Origin: Mactra quadrangularis
Taxonomy: Eukaryota > Mollusca > Bivalvia > Venerida > Mactridae
Reading direction: 5' to 3'
Assembly (NCBI GenBank): GCA_025267735.1
Contig: CM046299.1
Span: forward strand, 12,360,232 to 12,424,231
DNA: 64,000 bases
Under the pieces are notes generated by a model. The model was not told where the DNA came from. It saw only the letters and a list, made by a program, of their open reading frames with translations, and did not search any database. Below are positions 22,811 to 35,084 of the stretch, in pieces (within the stretch, counting starts at the first letter, position 1; every line of letters begins with the position of its first letter). Made by a program: the position numbers and the translations under genes.

Positions 22811-23059
22811 TTATTTTCCCATGGATAAGATTTACAAAACAACATTCTGTTGCAAAATTCTTAATAAAATACATTCAATGGAAGTAAGTTATTATCTCCC
22901 TTTGACAGTAAACAAACAAATGCCACTCCTCGAGAATGTGTTATTACTTTCAATTATTTTAAATTGCTCTTGTTTGTTATCTTTTACATATTTGCTGCTT
23001 TCATGAATCTGGGTTTTGTTTTTTCCTCTATCTAATTTGTGAGATTTGCCTCCAGCTCT

Positions 23060-23361
23060 CATGATAAGCCGGGAAGGTAGCACAGTAGGTAGCGCGCTTG
23101 GATTTCGATTCTAGTGTCCCGAAGGGGGTGCGGGTTCGAATCCTTCCCGGGGAGGTTATACCCTTTCATGATAATTTGACAATAATGTCAATTTCCTCCA
23201 TTAATAAGGTATGTGGAGAAGTTCCCTGCCTTGTGGAAGGGTAGGTGAGTACTGGTTACTGACAAGGTTCCAGGAAAGCTAGGTTAGGTGCGCTGGGCGC
23301 CGTTGTATGACCTATACAATGTGTTGCTAAGGCGTTAAACTCAACAAAATAAATAAATAAA
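23060..23361 (+). mobile_element. SINE family F1, complete copy
   Basis: tRNA-derived head: A-box GGTAGCACAGTAGGTAGCG, B-box GCGGGTTCGAATCC. The body contains GGGTAGGTGAGTACTGGTTA and the tail is AACTCAACAAAATAAATAAA. CAGCTCT occurs just before the element and just after its tail, a possible target duplication. Relatives: 33158-33447 and 34775-35084 (both minus strand), and decayed copies at 47060, 48755 and 57190. Confidence 0.88.
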
Positions 23362-24014
23362 CAGCTCTTGTTTTTTATACACGTATTTTCCATTCCATGG
23401 GTCACGTCTCTGGAATCAAAGAGGGTTTGATATGTTTCAGTTTAAAGTCGTTGGCTTTCAGGCATCAGGATTGGAAATGCTATAGTCACTTATATTTATC
23501 TGTGTGGAAATAGAGAATGTGATATGGATTTCACTATACTTAAAAGTATTAGGTCAACGATGAGTTTCGCTGGCTAATTTCGAGAATTGTGGGGTTCAAA
23601 TAGGAATAATTATAATTATTTAATTATGGGCGAATTTCTAGAATATTTGTAATAAACATTCTATTGTGGTATTTCAATGATATATAATACACTAAAATCC
23701 GCATGGTTACCGCATTCGGTATGGGTCGTAGGTTCCAATCCTAAGTAGAGCTTAAACGCCTTCGTTGAGGTTGGTCACAAAATATACATATTTTATATTC
23801 TTTGGTCAGTCTCTCGTCTACCTCTGTATCAAATAAATCTGTTCCGACCACTGGCAACAAATTTGCACTAAGAACTGTACGCTAGGGACCCTAGTCATGT
23901 CCCTATACTTGGCAACTGACCATTTCAATGCGTCTTAAGAATTTTAGAAATGCAACGATTGATTACATTACTTTTTAAACCATATCTTACTCTCACGCAC
24001 AACAAGCGGTGAGT
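23362..24014. other. Spacer with a faint tRNA-like remnant
   Basis: Around 23697-23750 a degraded A-box/B-box pair (GTAGGTTCCAATCC) hints at an old SINE. Nothing else was recognised. Confidence 0.4.
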
Positions 24015-27000
24015 TAAGCATCTAGCTTCCAATATGTTCATACTCACACTTAGTCAGCTGCCACTTGGTACAATTTTTCCTCACGTAGGTTTCTTTCTAA
24101 TAATAAGTTTACACTTATACACATGATAGGCTGTCACTTAGCACCATTACTCATGTAGGTTTCTATCTTATTATAGGTTTACATTGATACATTAACAGCT
24201 ATCACTTGGATCAATTCCTCATGTAGATTTGAATATTATAATAACTTTACAATCACACTTTTAATAAATTTACTTCTATACATAGTCATGTATCCCTTAT
24301 AGTATCTTCCCCAGGTAAGTATCTTTCTGCAACATTCTTGACAATAACACATCGTCAGCTATCACTTGGTACCATTCCTTCGTATAATAGGTTTACATTT
24401 ACTCATTGTCAGCTATTTACAAACCATGGTCATCAATTACTGAATAAGTTATTACTAATAAGTTTACATTCACACAATATCACCAATCACTTTGTACCTT
24501 CCCTAGGTAAGTATCTTTCTGCCATTCTTGACATTCACACATGGTCAGCTATCACTAGGTACCATTGCTCAAGTAGGTTTCTTTCTTATAATAAGTTTAC
24601 ATTCTTACATGGTCAGCTATCACTTGGTACCATTCCTCTTGTAAGTTTCTTTCTTAGAATAAGTTTACTCACACACTTTGTCAGCTATCATTTGGTACCA
24701 TTCCTCTTAAATGTTTCTTCCTTATAAAATGTTTTCTTTTACACAATGTCAGCTATCACTTTGTACCGTCCTTAGGGTAAGTATCTTTCTGCCAATATCT
24801 TGACATTCACACATGGTTAGCTATCACTTGGTACAATTCCTCATGTAGGTTTCTTTCTTTTAATAAGTTTACATTTATACATGATCAGCTGTCACTTGGT
24901 ACCATTACTCATGTAAGTTTCTTTCTTAGAATAAGTATACATTTATACATGGTCAGCTATCACTTGGTACCATCTTCAAGAAGGTTCCTTTCTCATTATA
25001 CATTTTCTATACACAAAAATAATAATAACAATCACTTCGTACCTTCCCTAACTAAGTATCTTTCTGCCAATATCTTGACATTCACACATGATCAGCTATC
25101 ACTTGGTACACTTACTCGTGTAAGTTTCTTTCTTAGAATAAGTTTACATTCACACAATGTCAGCTATCAATTGGTACCATTACTCATGTCAGTTTCTTTC
25201 TTATAATAAGTTTACATTCACACAATGTCAGCTATCAATTGGTACCATTACTCATGTAAGTTTCTTTCTTATAATAAGATTTCTTTCACACAATGTCAGC
25301 TATCACTTGGTACCATTACTCATGTAAGTTTCTTTCTTATAATAAGTTAACATTCACACAATGTCACCACCAATTGGTACCATTCCTTTTGAATGTTTTT
25401 TTTTATAATAAGTTTACATTCACACATTGTCAACTATCATATGGTATAATTCCTCTTGAATGTTTCTTTCTTATAATAAGTTTACATTCACACAATGTCA
25501 GCTATCACTTGGTACCATTACTCGTGTAAGTTTCTTTCTGCCAATATATTGACATCCACACACCATCTTGAATGTTTTTTCTTATAATAAGTTTTCTTTC
25601 ACACAAGGTCATCTATCACTTTGTACCTTCCCTAGGTAAGTATCTTTTTGCCAATATCTTGACATTCACGCATGGTCAGCTATCACTTAGTACCATACCT
25701 CAAATAGGTTTCTTTCTTATGATAAGTTAACATTCACACATTTTCAGCTATCACTTAGTACTATTTTTATGTAGGTTCTTTCTTTTCATAAATTCACATT
25801 CACACATGGTCAGATATCACTTGCAATCATTCCTCTTGAATGTTTTTTTTTCTTAAAATTATAATAAGTTTATATTCACTCATTGTCAGCTATAACTTGG
25901 TACCATTCCTTTTGTAGGTTTCTTTCTTATAATAAGTTTTCTTTCACACAATGTCACCAATCACTTTGTACCTTCCCCATGTAAGTATCTTTCCGCCAAT
26001 ATCTTGACATTCACACATGGTTAGTTATCACTAGGTACAATTCCTCCTAAAGGTTTATTTCTCATAATAAGTTTACATTCACACATGATCCGCTGTCATT
26101 TGGTACCATTCCTCATGTGGGTTTCTTTCTCATTTACATACACACAATTTCAGGAATTCCTTGGTACATTCCCTCAGGTAAGTATCTTCCTGCCAAATTC
26201 TTGACAATAACACATTGTCAGCTATCACTTGTTACCATTCCTTATGTAGGTTTCTTCTTATAATAAGTTGACATTCACACAATGTCAGCTATCACTTGGT
26301 ACCATTCCTTATGTGGGTTTCCTCTTATAATAAGTTGACATTCACACAATGTCAGCTATCACTTGGTACCATTCCTTATGTAGGTTTCCTCTTATAATAA
26401 GTTGACATTTACACAATGTCAGCTATCACTTTGTACCATTCCTTTTGTGGGTTTCCTCTTATAATAAGTTGACATTCACACAATGTCAGCTATCACTTGG
26501 TACCATTCCTTATGTAGATTTCCTCTTATAATAAGTTGACATTCACACAATGTCAGCTATCACTAGGTACCATTCCTTATGTGGGTTTCCTCTTATTATA
26601 AGTTGACATTCACACATTGTCAGCTATCACTTGGTACCAATTCTCTTACAGGATTCTTATATAATAAGTTTACATTCACACATTGTCAGCTATCACTTGG
26701 TACCATTTCTCTGACAGGTTTCTTATATAATAAGTTTACATTCACACATTGTAAGCTATCACTCGGTACCATTCCTTTTGTAGGTTTCTTTCTTATAATA
26801 AGTTTTCTTTCACACAATGTCACCAATCACTTTGTACCTTCCCCAGGTAAGTATCTTTCTGCCAATATCTTGACATTTACACATGGTTAGCTATCACTTG
26901 ATACAATTCCTCCTAAAGGTTTCTTTCTCATAATAAGTTTACATTCACACATCATCCGCTGTCTTTGGTACCGTTACTCATGTGGGTTTCTTTCTCATTT

Positions 27001-27440
27001 GCATACACACAATTTCAGGAATCCCTCGGTACTATCCCTCAGGTAAGTATCTTTCTGCTAAATTCTTGACAATACCACATCGTCAGCTATCACTTGGTAC
27101 AGTTTCTCATGTTGGTTTATTTTTTATATTACATTTACATTCACACATTGTCAGCTATCACTTGGTACCATTCCTTACGTAGGTTTCCTCTCATAATAAG
27201 TTTACATTCTCACGATGTCGGCTATCACTTAAATTGGTACTATTCCTCTTGAATGTTTCTTTCTTATTATAAATTTACATTCACACGATTTCAGCTATCA
27301 CTTGGTACCATTCCTTTTGAATGTTCGTTTTTTAAAATAATAAGTTGACATTCACACAATGTCAGCTATCAATTGGTACCATTCTTCGTGTAGCTTTCTT
27401 TCTTATAACAATTTTACATTTAAACATGGTTGAACCATCA
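24015..27440. repeat. 67-bp tandem array, about 50 copies
   Basis: The monomer contains TTTCTTATAATAAGTT, then TGACATT-CACAC-AATGTCA (a 7-bp palindrome), then AGCTATCACTTGGTACCATT. The spacing measured between copies near 26.3 kb is exactly 67 bp. At least nine monomers are a second type with GGTAAGTATCTTTCTGCCAA in place of the TTCTTATAATAAG segment, at irregular spacing. Many monomers are 80-95% alike. The most homogeneous block is about 26215-26600. Open frames across the array are artefacts of the low stop density. Confidence 0.95.
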
Positions 27441-27890
27441 CCTAAGAAATAGAATATAAAACTACGGTCTGACCAACCTGTCAAGAAAATATTGAAAATA
27501 AGTTTCAGCAAAATTGAGTAGCCGTTTTTAATACATTGAAAATACGATAATAAGTATACACTTAAGTCAGTAAATAACGAGTAAAATAATGAAGTAAACT
27601 TTACTTTTTACAAATAATATTTTATTGATTATATTGTTCTGTGTTTCACCACTTTTAATGTCTTAATTACTTCAATTAGAATGTTATCAAGCAATCCTTA
27701 TAGTTCTTTCAGTACTAGAAACACTGTTGTTTTCTTATTTTTTAAAAGTAAAGCTAAGATTTCAGCGCATTTTGTTAAGAGATATAGTAAAACAGTATTT
27801 GTTCCACTCTAAACAGTCGAGGAGCTCACTTCAGTATATACCATGAATATATACAATACAGTTCTCATTCACGTAAATTGTTGTCTAATT
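27441..27890. other. Spacer between the two arrays
   Basis: AT-rich and unique in the window, with no gene or repeat seen. Confidence 0.5.
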
Positions 27891-28535
27891 ACATGCTAAA
27901 ACACATTTCTGAGCAATCTAGTGAAAGGTTTATAGTACTAAGTCTTGCTAGGATGTTATTTACATGTATATATTTTTGTTAAACAAATTTTTGATAATTT
28001 TTATATATATTTTAATTCATTTTTGATTTTCATGTTATTTTCGTTTTATGGAAAATTATTTTTTGAATTTACAACGTTTATTAAAATATTTTGTTTAATT
28101 ATAAACAGTACTTCAAAATGCGATATATTTATTGTTAGATTTGAATGATTTAAATTTATATACAAATGTTTATTTAAAATTAAGATATCCACAATTTTTT
28201 GTCCTTTTTTGCAATGTTTGCACTAAAGTATATTTGAAGTGAAAATATTTACCATTTTTGTTTTATTTTTGCAATGGTTACATGGTCGTAAACATACCTG
28301 CACTTGCATGTTTCTAAAACATTGTTATTTTCCATTTTCAGATGTTATTTCATTTTGTTGGTTTTTTGGCTTTTTAGTACAAATAATTCATCGGTATTGC
28401 AAAATTACAATGAAACATCATTTTAGAATACATGTAGGTAGCACTAATGATGCTTGATAACGATGTACTAGGACTTTAGTCTACGACCATACACTATGAT
28501 TGTTAAATCTAAAACAAATTTCAAAATCATTTCAA

Positions 28536-28904
28536 AAGACTTTCGAGCAATCTAGTGAAGGACCCATATTTCTGGGGGGATAACTAGATCGGAGTCTTAC
28601 TAGATAGTGAAAATTCTGAGCAATCTAGTGAAGGGCCCAGTTTACTGGGAGGATAGCTAGATCGGAGTTTTACACTCAAAAGTAAACATAATTCTGAGCA
28701 ATCTAGTGAAGGGCCCAGTTTACTGGGAGGATAGCTAGATCGGAATTATTTACTTAGCGCAAATCATAATTCTGAGCAATCTAGTGAAGGGCCCAGTTTA
28801 CTGGGAGGATAGCTAGATCGGAATTATTTTCTTTGCGCAAAACGTAATTCTGAGCAATCTAGTGAAGGACCCAGCTACTGGGAGGATAGCTAGATCAGAA
28901 TTAC
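28536..28904 (+). ncRNA. Hairpin cluster, unit 1: candidate structured RNA array
   Basis: Five hairpins lie at 28536-28598, 28607-28675, 28688-28749, 28766-28827 and 28844-28904, 71-78 bases apart. Each has an outer stem of 8-9 bp, unpaired GAGCA, an invariant stem ATCTAG/CTAGAT, an internal loop TGAAGG facing GGATAG, and a capping stem CCCAG/CTGGG with a variable loop. The outer stem keeps pairing with different sequences: AAGACTTT/GGAGTCTT, AAAATTCT/GGAGTTTT, ATAATTCT/GGAATTAT and GTAATTCTG/CAGAATTAC. Non-Watson-Crick pairs are T(5')-G(3') on this strand, so plus-strand RNA folds better than minus. No hammerhead core (CTGATGA...GAAA) is present. It could be a hairpin-RNA or miRNA-type cluster or a small processed RNA; the identity is unknown. 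Confidence 0.5.
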
Positions 28905-29546
28905 ATGCTAAAACACATTTCTGAGCAATCTAGTGAAAGGTTTATAGTACTAAGTCTTGCTAGGATGTTATTTACATGTATATATTTTTGTTAAACAAAT
29001 TTTTGATAATTTTTATATATATTTTAATTCATTTTTGATTTTTATGTTATTTTCGTTTTATGGAAAATTATTTTTTGAATTTACAACGTTTATTAAAATA
29101 TTTTGTTTAATTATAAACAGTACTTCAAAATGCGATATATTTATTGTTAGATTTGAATGATTTAAATTTATATACAAATTTTTTTTAAAATTAAGATATC
29201 CACAATTTTTTGTCCTTTTTTGCAATGTTTGCACTAAAGTATATTTGGAGTGAAAATATTTACCATTTTTGTTTTATTTTTGCAATGGTTACATGGTCGT
29301 AAACATACCTGCACTTGCATGTTTCTTAAACATTGTTATTTTCCATTTTCAGATATTATTTCATTTTGTTGGTTTTTTGGCTTTTTAGTACAAATAATTC
29401 ATCGGTATTGCAAAATTACAATGAAACATCATTTTAGAATACATGTAGGTAGCACTAATGATGCTTGATAACGATGTACTAGGACTTTAGTCTACGACCA
29501 TACACTATGATTGTTAAATCTAAAACAAATTTCAAAATCATTTCAA

Positions 29547-29916
29547 AAGACTTTCGAGCAATCTAGTGAAGGACCCATATTTCTGGGGGGATAACTAGAT
29601 CGGAGTCTTACTAGAAAGTGAAAATTCTGAGCAATCTAGTGAAGGGCCCAGTTTACTGGGAGGATAGCTAGATAGGAGTTTTACACTCAAAAGTAAAACA
29701 TAATTCTGAGCAATCTAGTGAAGGGCCCAGTTTACTGGGAGGATAGCTAGATCGGAATTATTTACTTAGCGCAAATCATAATTCTGAGCAATCTAGTGAA
29801 GGACCCAGTTTACTGGGAGGATAGCTAGATCGGAATTATTTTCTTTGCGCAAAACGTAATTCTGAGCAATCTAGTGAAGGACCCAGCTACTGGGAGGATA
29901 GCTAGATCAGAATTAC
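29547..29916 (+). ncRNA. Hairpin cluster, unit 2
   Basis: The same five hairpins as in unit 1, with a few substitutions. One falls in the invariant stem (CTAGATAGGAG for CTAGATCGGAG near 29672); others are in loops or the GGGCCC/GGACCC position. Outer-stem pairing is kept in all five. Confidence 0.5.
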
Positions 29917-30560
29917 ATGCTAAAACACATTTCTGAGCAATCTGGTGAAAGGTTTATAGTACTAAGTCTTGCTAGGATGTTATTTACATGTATATATTTT
30001 TGTTAAACAATTTTTTGATTATTTTTATATATATTTTAATTCATTTTTGATTTTTATGTTATTTTCGTTTTATGGAAAATTATTTTTTTGAATTTACAAC
30101 GTTTATTAAAATATTTTGTTTAATTATAAACAGTACTTCAAAATGCGATATATTTATTGTTAGATTTGAATGATTTAAATTTATATACAAATGTTTATTT
30201 AAAATTAAGATATCCACAATTTTTTGTCCTTTTTTGCAATGTTTGCACTAAAGTATATTTGGAGTGAAAATATTTACCATTTTTGTTTTATTTTTGCAAT
30301 GGTTACATGGTCGTAAACATACCTGCACTTGCACGTTTCTTAAACATTGTTATTTTCCATTTTCAGAAGTTATTTCATTTTGTTGGTTTTTTGGCTTTTT
30401 AGTACAAATAATTCATCGGTATTGCAAAATTACAATGAAACATCATTTTAGAATACATGTAGGTAGCACTAATGATGCTTGATAACGATGTACTAGGACT
30501 TTAGTCCACGACCATACACTATGATTGTTAAATCTAAAACAAATTTCAAAATCATTTCAA

Positions 30561-30929
30561 AAGACTTTCGAGCAATCTAGTGAAGGACCCATATTTCTGG
30601 GGGATAACTAGATCGGAGTCTTACTAGAAAGTGAAAATTCTGAGCAATCTAGTGAAGGGCCCAGTTTACTGGGAGGATAGCTAGATCGGAGTTTTACACT
30701 CAAAAGTAAAACATAATTCTGAGCAATCTAGTGAAGGGCCCATATTACTGGGAGGATATCTAGATCGGAATTATTTACTTAGCGCAAATCATAATTCTGA
30801 GCAATCTAGTGAAGGACCCAGTTTACTGGGAGGATAGCTAGATCGGAATTATTTTCTTAGCGCAAAACGTAATTCTGAGCAATCTAGTGAAGGACCCAGC
30901 TACTGGGAGGATAGCTAGATCAGAATTAC
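30561..30929 (+). ncRNA. Hairpin cluster, unit 3
   Basis: Five hairpins again. The third here has CCCATATTACTGGG instead of CCCAGTTTACTGGG, which keeps a shorter capping stem, and ATATCTAGAT instead of ATAGCTAGAT. A sixth, half-conserved copy (GAGCAATCTAGTGAAAGG) follows at about 30950 in the partial fourth unit. Confidence 0.5.
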
Positions 30930-31194
30930 ATACTAAAACACATTTCTGAGCAATCTAGTGAAAGGTTTATAGTACTAAGTCTTGCTAGGATGTTATTTAC
31001 ATGTATATATCTTTGTTGAACAATTTTTTTATTTATTTTTTTATTTTAATTCATTTTTGATTTTCATGTTATTTTCGTTTTATGGAAAATTATTTTTTGA
31101 ATTTACAACGTTTATTAAAACATTTTGTTTAATTATAAACAGTACTTCAAAATGCGATATATTTATTGTTAGATTTGAATGATCTAAATTCATA

Positions 31195-31860
31195 TACACA
31201 TTTTTTGTTTTATTTTTGCTATGTTTACAGAATGCTATTTTTACGCATATTTATCTACAATTTTTGTTCTATTTTTGTAATTTTTACATGGTCGTAATTT
31301 TAAATTAAATAATCTATCATTTTTGTTCTAAAAGTTTACACGATAGTATATTTGAAGTGAAAATATTAATAATTTTTGTTCTATTTTTGCAATGGTTACA
31401 TGGACGTATATGTATATTTGAAATTAAAATATCCACATTTTTTGTCATTTTTGCAATGTTTACATAAAAGTATATTGAAGTGAAAATATTTACCATTTTT
31501 GTTCTATTTTTGCAACAGTTACATGGTCGTATATGCATATATTTGCAATTAAGATATCCACATTTTTTTGTTCTTTTTTGCAATGTTTGCATTATGGTGT
31601 ATTGAAGTGAAAACATTTACCATTTTTGTTTTATTTTTGAAATAGTTACATGGTCGTATAGGTATATTTTCAGTTAAGATATCCAGAATTTTTTGTTCTA
31701 TTTTTGCAATTGCTACATGGTCGTATATTTTTTGTGAAGATGCTAACTGTTTTTGTTATAGTTTTGCAATGGTAACATGATGGTATAAAATTTAGAAATG
31801 TTATCCACCATTTTGTTTTATTTTTGCAATGTTAACCTGATGGTTTATTTTAAAGGAGTA
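31195..31860. repeat. Decayed tandem repeat of TTTTTGCAATG(G/T)TTACATGG units
   Basis: About ten diverged units of roughly 60-65 bp, alternating TTTTTGTT(C/T)TATTTTTGCAA blocks. They are related to the two copies inside each 1012-bp unit (for example 28195-28290). It looks like an older array from which the inner part of the satellite derives. Confidence 0.75.
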
Positions 31861-33157
31861 TATTCTGCTGTTTTCTGTACAGGTTGGTTAGCCGTAGAAT
31901 ATGGAGTACTGTTAGTACGGATATTTATGTTGTTCAGTTTTGATAAGTAAATTCATGTGTTGTCTCAGTCAGTAATTTTGCAGTTTAACTTTGGTCACAC
32001 GATCTTGATTATTATATATAATAATTATGAATGAACATAGAATTTGGATCGTGATCTCGGACAGCTATACTTTTCATTGACAAAACAAGAAAAAAGTACT
32101 CATCATGTGTAAAAGCTGTCACTGATTTCGGGAAAAAAGCAATCTTTGTAATATAAGCAGATTTCAAGAACCAGTAGCCATGACAACATAACAACTAACT
32201 ACATGAAAAGATCTTCAGTGTTTTGTTGTTCGTTTTCCTTGTAATTCAAATTGTCAGACTTATTACACAGACTTATTACACAATATAACTGAAAAGCACA
32301 AAATCACGTATCTGTAATCTTGCGTTCACTTCTCAACTTTTAATTCACAACATAATTACAATCCCTGAAGAGAGTCAATTCTTGTTCCATAGCACGTGGT
32401 ATAGCTCAAAAGTAACATGTATCCAACGATATTTCTTTGGACATTGATGCTTCTTTCTCAATGGACCTTTCCATGACTTTACCTATAAGAATAATTAACA
32501 AGATTTACCGATACATTAGAATAACCCTTGAACAAGCTATTAACAAAGGAGCAGATGGTTATGTTTGTGGTAAAATGAAAAGGTCACATGGGGAATGGTC
32601 TATACAAACTGATTACAATCATTACCTTACCTAATATAGTCCCATAGAGTGTGAGGGTACCATGTCAGGAGTGATAAGTCATTTGTTTTCTCTCATTATC
32701 TATTAAGTTGAACAGAATATAGCACTGATTACACAAAATTTGATGTAGAAGAGGTGAAATATGGCGCTTATACTACATATATTGCTTTCAATCTATCTTT
32801 AATGGTGATGTGGTAAAATGTCCTCTTGCAATTCAGAAGGTGACGGATTCAATCCAACTTAAGACCATGGATTTTTGTTGGGTTCATTAAAATCAGCCCA
32901 TATTTAGTATTATTTTCGCAAATTCTTCAACTCATCTAAAATCCATTTGAATCAGTACTTAATCTATGTTTTTTCATCAGTTTTGTGTCTTTAGAACATT
33001 TGCCTGGCATAAACTTCTTCACAAAGTAGACTTTACTGCTCATACAGTTAGATGGACAATCCACTTGGTGTAGTATTCTACTTTCTACTCGGTATTATCA
33101 TAATTACGTAATATAATTTCCTAAATGCACTGTCGGTCCATTACCAGTAATTAACAG
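31861..33157. other. Intergenic stretch, little recognised
   Basis: A weak tRNA-like remnant (GACGGATTCAATCCAAC, about 32800-32870) suggests an old SINE head. Open frames of 60-65 codons show no domain. Confidence 0.45.
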
Positions 33158-33447
33158 TTTTTTTTTATTTATTGGATTTAACGCCGTGTCAACACAATTT
33201 AGGTTATTTTACGGCGTCCAGCGCACCTAACCTAGCTTTCCTGGATCATTGTCTATAACCAGTACTCACCTACCCTTCCACAAGGCCGGAAACTTCTCCA
33301 TATTATCTAATCAATGGAGGAAAATCGACATTATTGTCAAATTTTCATGGAAGGGTATAACCTCCCCAGGTGGGATTCGAACCCGCACCCCCTCGGGCAC
33401 GAGTATCCAAATCCTGGCGCGCTACCAACTGTGCTATCGACCCGGGT
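33158..33447 (-). mobile_element. SINE family F1, complete, minus strand
   Basis: On the minus strand: head with A-box TAGCACAGTTGGTAGCGCG and B-box GCGGGTTCGAATCCC, body with GGTAGGTGAGTACTGGTTAT, 3' end AAATCCAATAAATAAAAA. It is well preserved and the sister of 34775-35084. Confidence 0.88.
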
Positions 33448-33587
33448 CGTAACCATTTCCGTTTTTGCAACGATCAAGACGAACTACTTGGTTGCAGGGC
33501 AAGGAACAAGCTTACGTATTTTAGAGCGGGGAGTGTATAGATAGCGTGGAGGGATTCTGAGGGATTTAGTTATAGTTACGTTTTACT

Positions 33588-34292
33588 TGAATACTTAAAG
33601 GTACTAGTTCACCGATTTGTTTTTTTTCTATAATACCATTCAGTGTCTGCAATTGTGTAAAAAAATCAAGACAAACTGACCTATAGGTTGCAAGAAATAT
33701 ACAATTAGGGACTTTAGTCAGTTATCTTTCCCTGATAAAATCTGAAGCAATCCAATTGGTAAGTATGTCCTTACAGTTGGATTCCTCGGATTTTATCATT
33801 GAATTTCTATGTAAGGGTAACAAAATATTTCACCTAATATCTTCTTTGTTATTGAAGATATTAACAGAAGTGATAGAATTTAGATAGTTCTTTAACTTAA
33901 AAATGATTAGCTTGAATTTCAAACAAATTAAATGATACACAAAAAAGTTATTTAAGATTAAATTTGGCAAATTAACATTGAAAAGTAAGGGTAAAATCCG
34001 AGTAATCCAACTAATTAGACCTACTTATTTTGAAGAGTATACAAGGGGAAGTAACTGACTAAAGTCCCTTATTAAAGTCACAATAATGCACTAAAAGTGT
34101 CTATATCGTGAAATACGGGGTAGATATTTACTACATGAAACACCATCATTTGTAGTAGTATGTCAATTTGCACTAAAATTGTCATTATCAGAACACTACT
34201 TTCCTGCTTCCAAAAATATTTCCATACAATTTTGATAGTTTTAAAAAAAGTTGATATTTAAGTTGAAATCTGTGAATGAGTACCTTTAAACT
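33588..34292. mobile_element. About 700-bp TIR element with nested palindrome
   Basis: Ends TTAAAGGTACTAGTTCACCG and (complement of the right end) TTTAAAGGTACTCATTCACAG pair over about 25 bp. Further in, AGTCAGTTATCTTTCCC... and ...GGGGAAGTAACTGACTAAAG (about 33717 and 34050) are also inverted. No ORF; a non-autonomous DNA element. Confidence 0.7.
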
Positions 34293-34774
34293 TTGCGAAG
34301 TTTTAGCTTGGGTGGTGTAACTGTTAGGAATTTTCGTAGGGTCGATCTTACTGTAAATGCCTAAACTAGGTTAAACTATTTTTTACGAGTTAGCAATATT
34401 AGAATAATTTGACCAGAGGCTTGTTTGATGGTACTTCTTTTTAATTCTCACATTCCCAGTTCATGCAGTTCCGCGTATATTTTATTTTCCAATATTTCTC
34501 AGCTGGTATTCAGTTTATTTTTAATTTTTGTCATAATAGGCCTACGATTGAATTGCGATTTCCGATTTTTTTCTTACTGTTCGAATGCGAATGGCGGTTT
34601 TACAATTAATCACGAATCTGACGTATATATCTTTAATACACGTTACACAAAATAGTCGCCATCAGTCATTTCACAGTCATTCTTGAAACCCGATTCGGAA
34701 AATTGCAATTCAAAGTATTTAACAAACAACGTTTCTTTCCGGTTTCTCTTCTCTGTTTTTATTCATTTTAGTTT

Positions 34775-35084
34775 ATTTATATTTATTTATTTATTGGAGT
34801 TAACGCCGTATCAACACAATTTAGGTAATTTCCAGGCGTCCAGCGCAGCTAACCTAGCTTTCCTGGACCATTGTCTATAACCAGTACTCACCTACCCTTC
34901 CACAAGACTGGAAACTTCTCCATATTATCTAATCAATGGAGGAAAATCGACATTATTGTCTAATTTTCATGGAAGGGTATAACCTCCCAGGGTGGGATTC
35001 GAACCCGTACCCCCTCGGGATACGAGATTCCGAATCCCGACGCGCTACCAAATACAAATACAATACCAATTGCGCTATCGACCC
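34775..35084 (-). mobile_element. SINE family F1, minus strand, with internal insertion in the head
   Basis: Close to 33158-33447. Between the A-box and the anticodon region it carries about 20 extra bases (AAATACAAATACAATACC). The B-box GGGTTCGAATCCC is intact. The tail lies at the left end in a TTTATTTATTTATTGG run. Confidence 0.87.

Larger units (their letters stand above)
27891..31190 (+). repeat. 1012-bp tandem repeat, three full units and a partial fourth
   Basis: Units begin with ACATGCTAAAACACATTTCT at 27891, 28903 and 29915 (period 1012), and at 30928 in a slightly changed form. The fourth breaks off after about 260 bp. Units are about 98% alike. Each holds an AT-rich block, two copies of a motif with TTTTTGCAATGGTTACATGG, and a cluster of five full hairpins plus one half copy. 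The small frames in the AT block (67 and 72 codons) are not kept: unit 3 has a frameshifting extra T in the first. Confidence 0.95.

Noticed and set aside
23060..23160. Functional tRNA gene at the SINE head
   Set aside because: A/B boxes are good, but the arms do not give a full cloverleaf and the SINE body and A-rich tail follow.
24338..27182. Several plus-strand frames of 66-129 codons in the 67-bp array
   Set aside because: The period is not a multiple of three, the frames follow repeat composition, and they end at random.
28536..30929. Hammerhead ribozyme (retrozyme) array
   Set aside because: Neither strand of the hairpin has CTGATGA with a matching GAAA, and it has two-way rather than three-way junctions.
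27945..31182. Repeated 60-72 codon open frames in each 1012-bp unit as a small-protein family
   Set aside because: They recur only because the DNA is duplicated. One is broken by a frameshift in unit 3, and the composition (Phe/Ile-rich) follows the AT-rich DNA.
24015..31190. CRISPR-like array
   Set aside because: Eukaryotic satellite DNA: no constant repeat with unique spacers of fixed length and no cas genes.
33249..33544. Open frames over a SINE
   Set aside because: They coincide with the tRNA head of SINE F1 (translations such as WDSNPHP come from the B-box).
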